This document shows, one piece after another, positions 46,441 through 58,800 of a DNA stretch of 64,000 bases. The stretch is from the NCBI RefSeq assembly GCF_030867145.1, contig NC_134433.1, positions 10,119,216 through 10,183,215 of the forward strand. The letters are read 5' to 3'. The number at the start of each line of letters is the position of its first letter. The stretch's first letter is position 1. Source of the DNA: Opisthocomus hoazin. Taxonomy: Eukaryota > Chordata > Aves > Opisthocomiformes > Opisthocomidae. A program made the position numbers and the translations under genes. The notes below the pieces were generated by a model that did not search any database, was not told the DNA's origin, and worked only from the letters and a program-made list of their open reading frames with translations.

Positions 46441-46782
46441 GGGTGGGACCCCAGGGCAGCTCCCCCTGCCTTTCTCCAGGGCGCGGGAGATGGAGACGGG
46501 GCCACGGTGGACAGCAAGTCACGGGGGGGGGCTGTCCCCTTGCCCTGAGCCCGGCCCTGCTTGTGCTCCGCAGCCCGGGGGGGGCTGGTGCGGGAGGGGA
46601 CATCGCGCTGCTGGGAGCGGGGGGCACAGGGGCAGAGGGAGCGAGGGGGGAGGCGCCGGGAGCCCTGCGCAGCGCTGCGCCGCGGGGCCCGGCCCTCGGC
46701 TGCGGTTGGGGCGGGCCGGGGCCGCCCCCGGGGCCGGGCCGGGGAGCGCCGAGCGGAGCCGGGGCTGCGGAGCGGAGCCGCG
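46440..46782 (+). promoter_or_regulatory. MMP28: MMP28 CpG-island promoter and 5' UTR
   Basis: A strongly GC- and CpG-rich island runs through exon 1 to about 46960. Multiple GGGCGGG/CCGCCCC words lie near 46690-46745, with no TATA box in the last 100 bp. The ATG is in the context GAGCCGCGATGG. Confidence 0.75.
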
Positions 46783-46881
46783 ATGGGAGCGCGGGCGGGC
46801 GGGGGGCTGCGGGCGGCCCTGGCCGTGGCCCTGGGGCTGCTGGCGGCGGCGCAGCCCGCTCGGCCCCGGCGGGACGCGGAG
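46783..46881 (+). CDS. MMP28: MMP28 exon 1 (signal peptide)
   Basis: It encodes 33 residues, [18 protein letters not shown] and on to RRDAE, an Ala/Leu-rich signal sequence followed by a basic patch. Donor GTAGGA, phase 0. Confidence 0.92.
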
Positions 46882-49800
46882 GTAGGACCGGGGGGGGGGG
46901 GACACGGGGCGGGGGGGTGTCTGTGCTACCGGTGTGCCCTGCCCTGGGGCTGCGGGCCCTGGGCGTGCTGTAGGTGTGCACGTGCTGTAGGTGCCATCCA
47001 GCGAGACCGGGACAGGCTGGAGAGCTGGGCGCAGGGGAACCTGATGGAGTTCGGCAAGGGCAAGGGCAGGGTCCTGCACCTGGGGAGGAACAACCCCAGG
47101 CACCAGTACAGGCTTGGGGTGGACCTGCTGGAGAGCAGCTCTGTGGAGAGGGACTGGGAGTGCTGGGGGACGACAGGGTGACCATGAGCCAGCAGTGTGC
47201 CCTGGCTGCCAAGGGCAATGGGTTCCTGGGATGCATTAAGAGTGTGGCCAGCAGGGCGAGGGAGGTTCTGCTTCCCCTCTGCTCTGCCCTGGTGAGGCCC
47301 CATCTGCAGTGCTGTGTCCAGTTCTGGGCTCCCCAATTCAAGAGAGGTGAGGAGCTACTGGAGAGAGTCCAGCAGAGGGCTATGAGGATGGTGAGGGGAC
47401 TGGAGCATCTCTCCTACGAGGAGAGGCTGAGGGAGCTGGGCTTGTTTAGCCTGGAGGAGAGAAGGCTGAGAGGGGACCTAATAAATACTGATAAATATCT
47501 GAAGGGTGGGTGTCAGGAGGACGGGGCCAGACTCTGTTCAGTGGTGCCCAGCGACAGGACAAGGGGCCACGGGCACAAACTGAAGCAGAGGAAGTTCCAG
47601 CTGAACATGAGGAAGAACTTCTTCCCTCTGAGGGTGACGGAGCCCTGGCCCAGGCTGCCCAGGGAGGCTGTGGATTCTCCCTCTCTGGAGATATTCCAGA
47701 CCCGCCTGGACACGGTGCTGTGCAGCCTGCTCTGGGTGACCCTGCTTGGGCAGGGGGTTGGGCTGGGTGACCCACAGAGGTCACTTCCAACCCCGACCAT
47801 TCTGTGATTCTCTGTGTGTGCTATAGGTGTGTGCATACCATGGGTGTGCCTATGCCATGGGTGTGTGCATGCCATAGCTGTGCCCATGCTACAGGTGTGT
47901 ACATGTTGGGGTGTGAGCATGCTATAGGTGTGCCCATGCCATAGCTTTATGCGTGCCATAGGTGTGTGCATGCCATAAGCGTGCCCGTGCCATAGGTGCA
48001 TGTGTGCCATAGAAGCGTGCACACGTGCCCGAGGTATGTTGACACCGTAGGTACATGCCCATCAGTGCCCGATGCGTGTGCATCCACGCTACAGCCATGT
48101 GCCATGGATGCCTGAGATGTGTGCGTGGCACAGGCGTGTGCCCATGGGTGGTGAGGGCGAGCCCCACGTGCCGCAAGCGTGTGCGTGCCAGCCACAGCTT
48201 TGTGCCCATGTGTGCTGGCCATGTGTCCGTGCCAGAGGTGTGTCACACATGGCGCAGGCGTGTGGCCATGCCCCCTGAAGATGGGCCCCTGCTGCAGGAT
48301 AGTGCTTGGAGTGCTGGGGGTGTGCGCCCATGTGTGTCGGAGGCGTGTGCCCACACATGCTGCACGTGGAGGTGCATCCCTACAGGTGAGGTACGTCTGC
48401 AAACCCAGCCGTCCGTATAGCTCCGGCAGCGATCTCAGTCTTGTCCTAGGAGAGCTTCCCGTCCGCCAGCGCATCGGGAGGGGACAAAAGCCAGCCTTTC
48501 CGCTGCCCTGCCCCTCGCCAGGGCTGTCCCCACCGCCTCTGTTTGGGTTTCTGCTGTTTGTCCCTGTGTCATGGTCACACCACACCGCCGTCCGCTCCTG
48601 CTTGTTTTGGGTGGGAGAGGTATGAGATTTGGCTGGTGATCAAAGGCTGGGGATATTTTTCTTGTTTAGACATCGATCTGGTGTACGTTTGCACAGATGC
48701 TTGATTTTAAAACCCCGACAAGTCCTGGTGGATTAATTGGGATTTTTCACGTGCTCTAAGGTGAAAAGAGGCTTGTTTTAATGTGCAGGATTCTTATGCT
48801 GGGAAATGCGGTTTCAAAGAGGTGATTTATACCTGTGCTTGTCCCAGTGTGTACAAACCTCAGCCTGGCCCCTCACGCCACCTGGAGAAAAATAAATCTG
48901 CAAAAATCTTAATACTGAGAAAATGAATAATTTAAAATTCACTTTAAAAAGAAAACTAGCACACCAGGGGTGAGAGCTTGACAAGGTGCGGTCTGCCTTT
49001 TGATTCCTCACCGGTGACTCCTGAGAACTTCTCCCCCGAAGCCTCAGAGCAGGTCCCAGGATCGTGGCAGCTCCCAGGCGACGGGTGCTTTCCCATCTCT
49101 TTGCCTCAGTTTCCCCAGTGCGATGTGCTGCACTGGCCAGGGACTTTGGGACGATACATACAGTGAAAATGTGGAGAGACCGGAGTGAGGAAGCTTGTCT
49201 AAATAAACTGGGTGCAGTTAGTGTTGCTTTTAAGAGGAAGCTGAAATTCTCACATAACATCAAATAGTTCTAGTTACTTGTGGCTTTCAGACCACTGCCA
49301 GGCTTTGCTTCTAAAGCTTTTTTTATTGCTGTTAAAATAACCAAAGTTAGCAACAATGGGTTGTGTAAACTTAGATGCAAAAGTCTGAGAAAATGTCTAG
49401 TTGTGTTGTTTTTCTGGCTTGTGCCCTTGTTTTCACTGCCTTTGTATCCATAAAGAAAGAAGGAAAGTTTGGAAATTTAATTTGAAACATTTGTATGTTA
49501 AATCATGTTATTATCTGCAGTCTCCAGATAGGAGCAGGTCCGATGCTGGCGAGCACGTAGTTTGGCAGGGCTGGTTTCTGGCTGGGCTGCGCTCAGGACA
49601 GCGGCTGGGTGTGTAGTGATGCCCGAGCCTCCCTGGTCCTGGGGGAAGTGGGTAAAACACACGGCACGTGAGACCTCGCCCCGTGTTGGGAGCGAAGAGC
49701 GTGGCCAAGTGCTGGTGATGCCAAGGACAAAGGACAATAAAGTCCCTGCAGTGATTTGCCTGAGAAGCTGCAGGTCTGTTGTGGTGGGAAGAAAAGATTG

Positions 49801-52800
49801 GTTAGAAGTCTGAGAAAAGCAGAGAATGGAAATGGAGAATGAGACTTAGGGACTGAGAACTGAAACATTCTCATTTCACTTTTTTTTTTTTTTTACATTT
49901 TTTTTTCCATCCTGCCCTTCCTCTCGCTCTCTTGCAGTGGCCTTTGGCCTCTGACATTTCCCCCTCGGTAGCCCAAGGGCTCTGAGCTCTATTTTTGCTG
50001 AGAAACGCTCCGGTGTCCGGCTGAGCTCCCTGACGGAGCGGGCAGCCAGCTGGGATGCGGGATGCTGGGCGCAGCCTGGCCGGAGCGAGGGTCTCTGGGT
50101 ACCACCCAGCGCGTGGTGGGGCCTGGGGGTCAGCTGGGACCCCTGCCTGCTCCCACAGAAAGGGGCACCCCCACGTTTTCCCTCTGATTGAAGTAAGGGG
50201 AAGAAAATCTTCTTCCTGGGAAAAATTCCCACTGTTAAGCCTCAGCAGGGCAGTGCAAGGAGAGGCGGAGAGGAGGAGGAATCACTCGGGTGCCATCACC
50301 CCTGCGAGGCACTGCCGGGCTCTGCGTGGCCGGGGAGAGCGTGCAAAACCCAGGAGATGGTGGCTCGGAGTCGCTGCCGACAGCGGGGATGTGGCACGCG
50401 GTCCCGAGGCAGTTCCCGGTGTGGTTAACAGCCCCCTGAGTCACCGCAGCCCCGCTTTATTCCCGGCTCTCCCCCCAAACAATCCCCACTTGTTACGGCA
50501 AAGAACGCCCACCCGTCGCCCGTCCCATCCCGACAGAGGGCGAAGACCGAGCGTCTTGTTTCCTTCCTCTCCTTAGACGTGAAAGCACAACCAGTCTGCA
50601 TGACCAGACTGGTTTGTTGGCTGCTCTGGTATTTGCAGAAGAAGGCTTGGCCAAGTGCGATGTTCTCCCCTGTTTTCCCCCGAGTGCTTTGGGTGGCGTT
50701 GGGGTAGCTCGGGCGCTGCCGGAGCCACGGCTGGGTGCTGCAGCCCATCGCTGCCCGGGGCGTGGGGTGCCGGGGCAGAGCTGCGAGCTGGTTTTAAAGG
50801 CAGGGGTGCATGTAGTGATGGCTGACGAGATGCTCCTGTGTTTAACACACACGCAGAGCGATCTGCCAGCCCCGCGGGCAGACACCACCAAGCCCAGCGC
50901 ACTTCATGGTGTTTGTTTCCTTCCAAGTGATGTGGTATTTATTGTCCCTGTCCCGCAGCATCCCTCCCGTCCAGGCAGACGGGGAGGCAGGGAGCTAGCT
51001 CCGGTTCAGCGTCCCGAAGATCTGGGTTACTGAAACCAGGAGGGATTTTGGTTAGACCTGCTGCGGTCCTGGCCTGCTGCCCCTGCTGCTCAGCTCCCGA
51101 AGATCGAGTGCGAAAACTAAAGGAGCTTGAAAGATGCTGAGCACGGTGTTTCCCCAGCTCCACATCTTCAGTGACAAGTAGCCAGTTTGCTGCTAAAGGA
51201 GATTTTCAGGAGGGGTAGGTGGGAGGACTGGATTAGGCACAGCGGGGGAGCATCACAGCAACCGGACGGGGCTTGGGGTTTAATCAGCCTCCGTCATTAG
51301 CATACAGAATTAGCTGATGTTTCGCTGTCTTTTCAGCGGGAGGACAACCAAGCTCTGCACTTGCTAACCTCCCTCCTTGTGTGTCTATATATACAATATT
51401 TACATAGATACTTGTACACGCACTTAAACATAAGAGCCACAAGGGCTCTGCCTAAGGGCTGGCGACTGCAGGCTGCGGTGCGGCTTGGGAGAGCGGAAAG
51501 ACGTGAATGGTTTTAAATGCCTCGACATCTTCTCTGCAACCGTGCCAGAGCGTGCTCAGGGGTCAGCGCTGCTTGTGTCTGTGCTGCGGGGGGAAACCGA
51601 GGCTGAAAAGCAGGAGCTGAGGCTTCCCCTGTGCCCGTCCCGGTGGTGATGGAGCCTGGGACTGCTGGGCTGAGGACCCATCTGGGCTGCCTCGCCACGT
51701 TGCTGTCGTCTCCTGCTTAAAACCAAAACGGCCATGGAGGTGCAGCTCACAGCTGGCATCCTCTGCGCCCACGGCACAGAACGCCTGCCTGCCCTTCGGC
51801 AGGACGGGATCACTTCCCTCGGCTGCCGGAGGATGGAGGAGGGAGACGGGGTTTGTGTCGGGGCAGAGCAGAAGGGACCACAGTCAACAGGAGCCCAACG
51901 TGAGGCTTCGCTGGGTCTCAACTGGTGGAAAGGTGCCAGAAGCTGAGTGTCGGGAGGGGGGGGCGGGCAGGACCGGAGCCTGCTGTCTGCGCTCTGGTTA
52001 TCCCCGTTTCCAGGGAGGGAGGTCTAATTGTATTTACTGTTGGCTGTCCTCCACCTGAGATGCCTGCGGTCGAGGGCAAGGTGTTTCCTTGGCTTTAGCT
52101 CTCAGCAGAGATGATTTCCAGGGTTGTGATCAGCTCCTCATCAGAGATCTGAGGTGGGAAGGGCCCTTCCATCTCCCCCAAGCCATCCTCCCGCTGTCCC
52201 TGCTGCAGCCCTGAAGGCTTTTCTGCCCCGATGCTGGCTCCTGGGCAGCCAGACCTTTCCTCTTCTCCTTCCCTCCTGCGGAGGGGCAGCAGGGCATATT
52301 TCATATTAATGCTTAGCTCTTGGTTTCCTGCTGTTTTTCTTTTCCCATTGTATGGAAAAGAGCATTTCCCCGTCTGGGGCGGGAGGGAGCGGGTTTTCTC
52401 AGCACGGCCAGGCTTTGCATTGCAGCCTCTGCAGAGATTCCAAGGGCTGGTGCCAGCTTCCACCCAGCCCTACCAGAGCCTGGCTGGTCTCTGGGGGGTT
52501 GTGCAGGGCACAGGCACTTCTGGGGGGGTCTTCGGTGCTAATTTGGGCACAGGACACCATGGCATGGGGCTCTTGGGTTCCCCTGTCACCTGAAAAGTCT
52601 CTGGTCCAGGGGACTTCACAGGCTCTGCTGTCTGATTGATACCTTGCACACTGGAGGAACAACACATCCCTGTCCTGTAGCTCTGTGTTTCCAGGACTAG
52701 CATCACCTGGAGCTCACAATAACCGCATCTAGAAGATGTAATAACATTTCTCCTGGTGGTTTTGCAGCCTGAGAACTGGTGCCTTTGAGCGAGAACCTCA

Positions 52801-55800
52801 ACATGACACAGACCAGAAACTACTGGGAAACTGCTGCTTTGGTTGGACTTGCAAAGCGCAAGGAAATCTGAACAGGAATAATAAAGCCAGTGGCCTGCGT
52901 GCATTTTAGTGCTGCTCAAGAGCAGCTGCTGTGATAGCGGTTGCTGTTTTGCCATGGACCCTGACTTGCCCAGATGGGATTTCAAGCCTTCATGAGATCA
53001 TGGTGGGGAAAAAAACATTTGCATGCTTTAAGAATGGGATTGTGTTAGGTTACAGGAGAGGAAACAGCTTCAAGTTGTTACGATTTAGATGCTGAGTGAA
53101 AGCAAAAATGTGGTAGAGAAGGTTTAGACTGTGCTGTGATTTGAGACCCGGGACTTTCTGTCCGGGTGCTTTGTAGCTCACATTTGTCTGCAGTGATGTA
53201 AGCGCTGGGGATTATCACCCCGCGTCCGTATATGTAGCTGGTGATTTTCTAATTCTGGAGGAGAAGATTACAAAAACATGACCGCAGAGAAAGAGGGCCA
53301 GATCCCTTCTCCTCTCCAGACTCCTCTCTCAGGGCCCCCAAACCTCGCTGCCGCCCCGTCCCCGGGAGGCTCCCCCGTCCCCATATCCTCCTCCCCTGCG
53401 TGAGCATCCCCGGTCGCTGCTGCGTTCTGCCTCCTGGTACCCATGTAAAGCAGGGAGTTATCCCCGTGTGGCTGGGGAGACGGCACGTCCAGGCTGTAGG
53501 GTCCATCCCCGGGCAGAGGCGTTGTGGCTTTGCCGGGCAGACAAGCCGATGCCCTCGCCTGCTGGCACGATGCTTGCTGGTGCCGGATTTACCCCGACTC
53601 ACCGGGGCCTGGTGCGCTGTGCTTGGGTGACTGCGGCCACGCTCGGGCTTTTACGGCCGCAGCCTGATGCTGCACCAAGATGCTGCGACTGCTGGTCGAG
53701 GTAGGCAGCTGGTGAATGGTTGTTCAGTGGGAAATGGGGCCAGATTTTTTGTCTGGGTCTGAGTGAAGAGCATGTGCCGGCGGGAAGCCATGCCGGTCCT
53801 TGCTGTGCTGCAGCTGGAAGAGGATCCTCCAGGTAGAAGGGGTGTAAAGGACGAGGTCAGACTCCGCGGCTGGAGGAGATGAGATCGTGGAAAGGGGGAG
53901 GGAGGGCTTGCAAAGGGTGAGCAGCAGGCAGAGAAACTGCCTGCCCTGCCCAGGGAGAGGTGGCAGACGCGGAGCATGATGTGTCTGGGGATGACGTGGA
54001 GATGACTGTTAGCAGCAAGTGGAGAGTTTGGGCAGGAGGAGGAGTGGGAGAGGCCCTGGCGCACCCTGGAGCTGCCGTATCCAGGAATCATTCCCGATCC
54101 CCACCAGGCAACTGGCAAAGCGCGGCCGGCTCGGTGTTGCCCATGCCCAGGCGGGATGCTGCCGCCTCCACGGGGAGCTCAACCGGAGGTGGACGGCCGG
54201 GCGTAGCGTCGAGCGCAGGCTGACACCAAGCCCCGTCTGCTCCCTGCCCTGAGATGGACGGGGAGGGAAGAGGCTGTAGAAGCACAAGGCTCTGTCCCAA
54301 GCCAGCAGCCGTCCTGTCCCGGGGCAGTCTGTGGTGTTCCTGGTGCTTGGCTCTCCGCTCCTTGGGGATGCTGGAAATGAAGCAGCCACTTTCACTGTTT
54401 GTTCCTCATGACTTTAACTCTGGTTCTGTCGCGCTAACAGGATGCTGGGCGGCTTGTTTGTCTCCTGCAGACATCCCCGGCGGCGGGGAAGGCGGGCGTG
54501 GAGCATTCCTGCGACCGTGGCTATTAACTTCTCCAAAAGCTGGGAGTGCAGGCTGGGCAGAGGGCAGCCGTTTATTTTCTTTAACGTGCAGTTTATGTGT
54601 TGGAGCAAGTTCAGAGTGACAGTCTTGGTCCGTGTAAATGGCCGATAAGAAGAAGAATGGTTTGGCAGAGCAGATTGCCCCCGGAGCGTCTCCGCTTTGC
54701 AGCAGCACATCCTGCACAGGGATGGGGGGAGCCTGCAGCCTGACCCCATCTCACCCCACCCTACTCGTGTCCGCAGCACTGCAGCCTTTATTTTAATCAT
54801 TGCCTTGATCCATCCGAGGTGATTAGAGTGGGTTTGGCAGCCTCTGGCTGCGGATGACATGGCAGCAGGATTTTTTTGATCTGTTGATAGCAGTGTTTCC
54901 TCCTACGCCTCTACCGTGTTGTGGCCAAAAACCCAAGAGCCATAAAAAATGATGGGCTCAGTCAAGGTTTTCCCAAGTCCAGTAATGCAAACACATAGAC
55001 CAAAGCAGCTTGGCGCTCGCAGGAGGTGCGGCTGCTCGGGGTGCAGACGTGTCAGGAAAAAAAATAACTGGGCATTTCTGCACGGCCCCAGGTTTGCTGC
55101 ACTGTTCCCCATCGCATCTCCTTCTTCCCCCCCTCCTCCCAAGCCAACACGTGCAAACGCCTGGCCGTGCTCTGAGCTGCGCCTCTCCCATGTCTCTTCT
55201 TGCAGCTGTTCCTGGAGAAATACGGCTACTTCGGCGAGCCGGCGCCCGGCACGCACAGCCCCACCGAGTTCATGGAGGCAGTGAGGTACGAGCCTTTTAT
55301 TTAATACTGCAGCAGAAACGCAGCAACTCCGGCTGTGTGGGGGCTGCCGGTGCCTGGGGGGTTCTTTTTGCAGCCAGGGTCTCTCTCACGGTCCGATGAT
55401 AAAGCACAACTGGTCCTTTCTGGGAACGCCGGTCTGTGCCCAGCTCCCGCAGCTGGATGCCGGCTGCTGGCAGCCCGACGCCTCGCTGCGCTGCTTTATT
55501 TGCCTTTTATGGCCCGGTGCTCCCCTTACAATAATATCTGCGGCGAGGCTGAGGTTGGGGATGGCTGGGAGATGTCAGGGGGCTGAGCTGACAGCCCCAT
55601 CTCGGACTTCTATCGAGATCACGTTGGCTCTGGGAGCACCCCTGGCCTGACCCTGTGCAAAGTCAAGTGCAAAGTTATACAACTGGGGTTAAAAACTGGA
55701 AAAGGTGTCTTTTAGGCTCTCCTGTCTACTTTTTCCCTGCTGGGAGATGGCTTGCTGGCCAGATGTGGATGCAGGGGCAAATCCTTGCTTCGTCACCCGG

Positions 55801-58800
55801 CTGCGTTCCCAGCGGTGGGACACGAAGCTCGCTGGGTGAGAGCCCTGGCTCAGGTCAAACACCCGGCACAAACACAGCCGAAAGGTTCCGGGTGTGGGTG
55901 CTGACATCTCCCTTCCTTTTGCAGGGCCTTCCAGCGGCTGAGCCACCTCCCGCTCAGCGGGGTCCTGGACCGCCCCACGCTCCGTCAGATGGCTCTGCCG
56001 CGGTGCGGCACGGGCGACGGGCAGAGCCGCGCTGCCTGGGCACCCCGGGCGTCTGCCGCCCCGCGCCGCAGGCGCACCGCGCAGCACGGTGAGCGTCCGC
56101 GCCGGGCGTCCTCGTGGGGTTTGGGTTTCTGGGGTGCTGGGAGTCCCAACTCTTCCATCCGGGCTCCTGGAGATGCTGCCGTCGCCGGGAGGTGCAGCCC
56201 CACCGGCACAGCGTCCATCCCAGGGCCCGCCTGGGCTTTGCACCACTTCATTTTTAACCTCTTTATTTTTAGTTGTTCTGTTTGGCTTGATGTCAGCAAT
56301 GATTAGAGAGATGCAACTCCCCCTCACGGGAAAATTCACCTCTCTGGGGTGGCTTTACTGCTGTCGAGGGAGCTGGGACATCTCCCAAGGAGCTGTCAGG
56401 TCACTGTGGCCCCAGGCACAGCCGTGGTGGCATGATCCGGAGGGCAGGGGCCAGCACACAGGGAAGTTATCTCCAGGCTCTGCTGAGCTTTGAGGCTGCT
56501 AATGTGTGTTAGTCACCCAGCAGGAACCACAGAACCTGCTGGTGCTGGGCTGCCTGGCCACGGGCAGTTGTTTCGCCCACATTAACGGGTTTTACTCTGC
56601 TCCAAGCAACCTCTCTTGCTCCTGTGTGTCCAGGATTGGGCCTCTTGTCTTTCGTGAGCTGCCTCCTGGGCTCGTGGGTGAGTAACTGGATTCCTAGAGA
56701 GCGAGAGGGCTGGGGCCAGCTGCGCTTAGGACATGGGAAAAATGAAGGCGAGATTAAGACAGGGCTCTGTGCCGTGTCAGGCTGTCTCTGGATCTGGCAG
56801 GGTGGTGATGGACGGCCCCAGGAGACAGCCCCATCGTCCTCCTCTTGCCTCTGGCTTTCCTTCCAAAGCCCTGACACGCAGCATGGCCCTTGCAGGTACC
56901 ATCCCGAGCAGAGGGTCTGCCGTGCCCCGGGCAGGAGGGCGGTGGGGCAGAGCTTGGGAGGGCGTGCAGCAGGAGATGGGCAAACACAGCCTCTGCCCCG
57001 TGGCTCATGGGGCTCCTTTTTGGGGATTGTGGTCCATCGGTGGGTGGCAAGAGACGCTCAGCGGCCCTGAGCCCGGCCGGGAAGGGCTCTGTGTGGCACC
57101 GGTTGTTGCTCCGGTGCCGGCAGATCCCCGTGGCAGCGAGCCGGGAGGCAGCGGGGACGGGAGCAACGCCGTGTCGGTGCCCGCAGGCTGGCGGGGAGGG
57201 ACGAGGTGCCCACACGGCTGGCGGCACCGGCCGGGAAGGCCGGAGGCTTTGTGCTAAGTTGGCTGTTTATCCTACTTGAAGCAGGAAGCCGCTGCAGCTG
57301 AGCCAGCAAAGTGCTTTGTCATCCAGCCCTCTCCCAGCAGGAGCTGTGCCGGGCAGCAGCCACGTCCATCACCCACCAGCTCCGGGCCATGCTCGCGCCC
57401 CGGCGTGTGGGCAAAAGCCAGCCCCGGCTGAGGTTTGGCTCCCGGCTGGGTCAGCCCGGCACCGCTGGCCGGCGCGGGGCTGGGGAGGGTGTCCGTCCCT
57501 CCTGCTGCTCCGGGGCTGTCCCAGCCCAGCAGCGGAGATCAACTCCCTGCATGGGATAGGGTCTGGTGCATCCACCCCTCTCTGCACCTCTAAACAAAAC
57601 CTCCCTTCTACCCAAGGCTTTCTGCTCTCTGGGAAGGTCTGGGGACAGGTCTTGTTTGCCTCTGGAAAGGGACCGGGTTTGGAAACTGGGGTCTGCAGCG
57701 GAGGGTGCTGGGAAGAGGACTTTCTTCTAGCTGTCTTGCTAGGCTTTCCCAGGCAGTGGAGCTTTACCAGCAGGTCCTCGGCCAGACACACATCGGGCAG
57801 CAGCAGTGTGCTGGATTTCTCCTTGGGGAAAGCCCTGCTTTCAATTGTCCCGGGCTCAGTGGCTGCATGAGGCACCCAGCCCTCCTCTTGCCGAGAGCCA
57901 TTTGCCTCACCCAGCCCTGCCCGCTGGTGCCATCCGTCCTCCTCTGATGGGGAGATGCTCTGCCCCTGGGAGGGTATGGAGGGATGGCGGGGCTGGATCT
58001 TAGGGCTGCAGCCAACCAGGCAGGTGTTGAGCCTCTGCCATGCAGGGTTTGTCCCGGGCACTGGAAGGCGCAGCCGTGTCCCATTTGAGTCGGGGGCTGT
58101 TGTCACACTGATGAGCAAGGGGGGCTGGTTCTGCCCCCGGGAGGGTGACGAGCTGGCCTGGAGCCTCCCCTGCCGTGGGCTGCTCAAAAGCCGGAGGGAA
58201 GGAAGCGGAGCTGGTGGGGCTTGTCCCCATGGCTGGGGAGGGTGAGCTGGGATGGGATGCCTGCCGGCTTTGCCGAGCCGCTTGGCTCAGACCCACAGCA
58301 GCAAGCCCCGGCGTGCTGCTGGCTCCGTTCCCCCTGCTACCCCGCACATCTGGTGTGGGCGCAGCTGCTGGAGGTCTGTCGCCGCTCCCACGCCTCGGCA
58401 CCGGCTCTGGCCCCTGCGGCCCCATGGCTTCTCTCCCACTCCCAGATGCCCCCGGCCAGGCATAATCATGAGGCCCGGGGGTCCCCGCAGCTGCCGAGGG
58501 TGCTGGAGGAGGAGGCTGGGGCTGTGATGCTGCGTGGTGGCTGCAGGAACACAAATCTTTGTACCCCTGCATGGTGGGAGGAGGGTGAGGAGCTTAGGAG
58601 GATCTCATGGGCTTGTCCTCTTGTCATTGTCACCATCTGCCCCACTGGTGTCGGGGCTGTGTCTCTCCTGAAAGGACAGAGCTTTTAAGGAAGCCGTGGG
58701 CAGTAGGATCCTTGGTGATGGTAAAATGATGCTTTCGCAGTGAATGATGAGCAGTGGTTAGTCCCGGCTGGGATATACCAGGCTGGGCTTCCAGGCAACA

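Larger units (their letters stand above)
46882..55205 (+). other. MMP28: MMP28 intron 1 (8.3 kb)
   Basis: Its left end holds a CR1 and a minisatellite. The remainder (48.4-55.2 kb) has a T-run near 49880-49908 and no recognised exon. Two antisense frames near 52.1-53.0 kb are listed separately. Confidence 0.85.

Noticed and set aside
46142-47341. A 399-codon minus-strand frame across MMP28 exon 1
   Set aside because: It is a shadow of the GC-rich island and the CR1, and it is antisense to the confirmed MMP28 exon.
46974-47807. A 277-codon plus frame in MMP28 intron 1
   Set aside because: It is the decayed ORF2 tail of the CR1, not a host exon.
47817-48390. The regular 17-bp repeat considered as a CRISPR-like array
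   Set aside because: There are no spacers; units are continuous and the organism is a bird.
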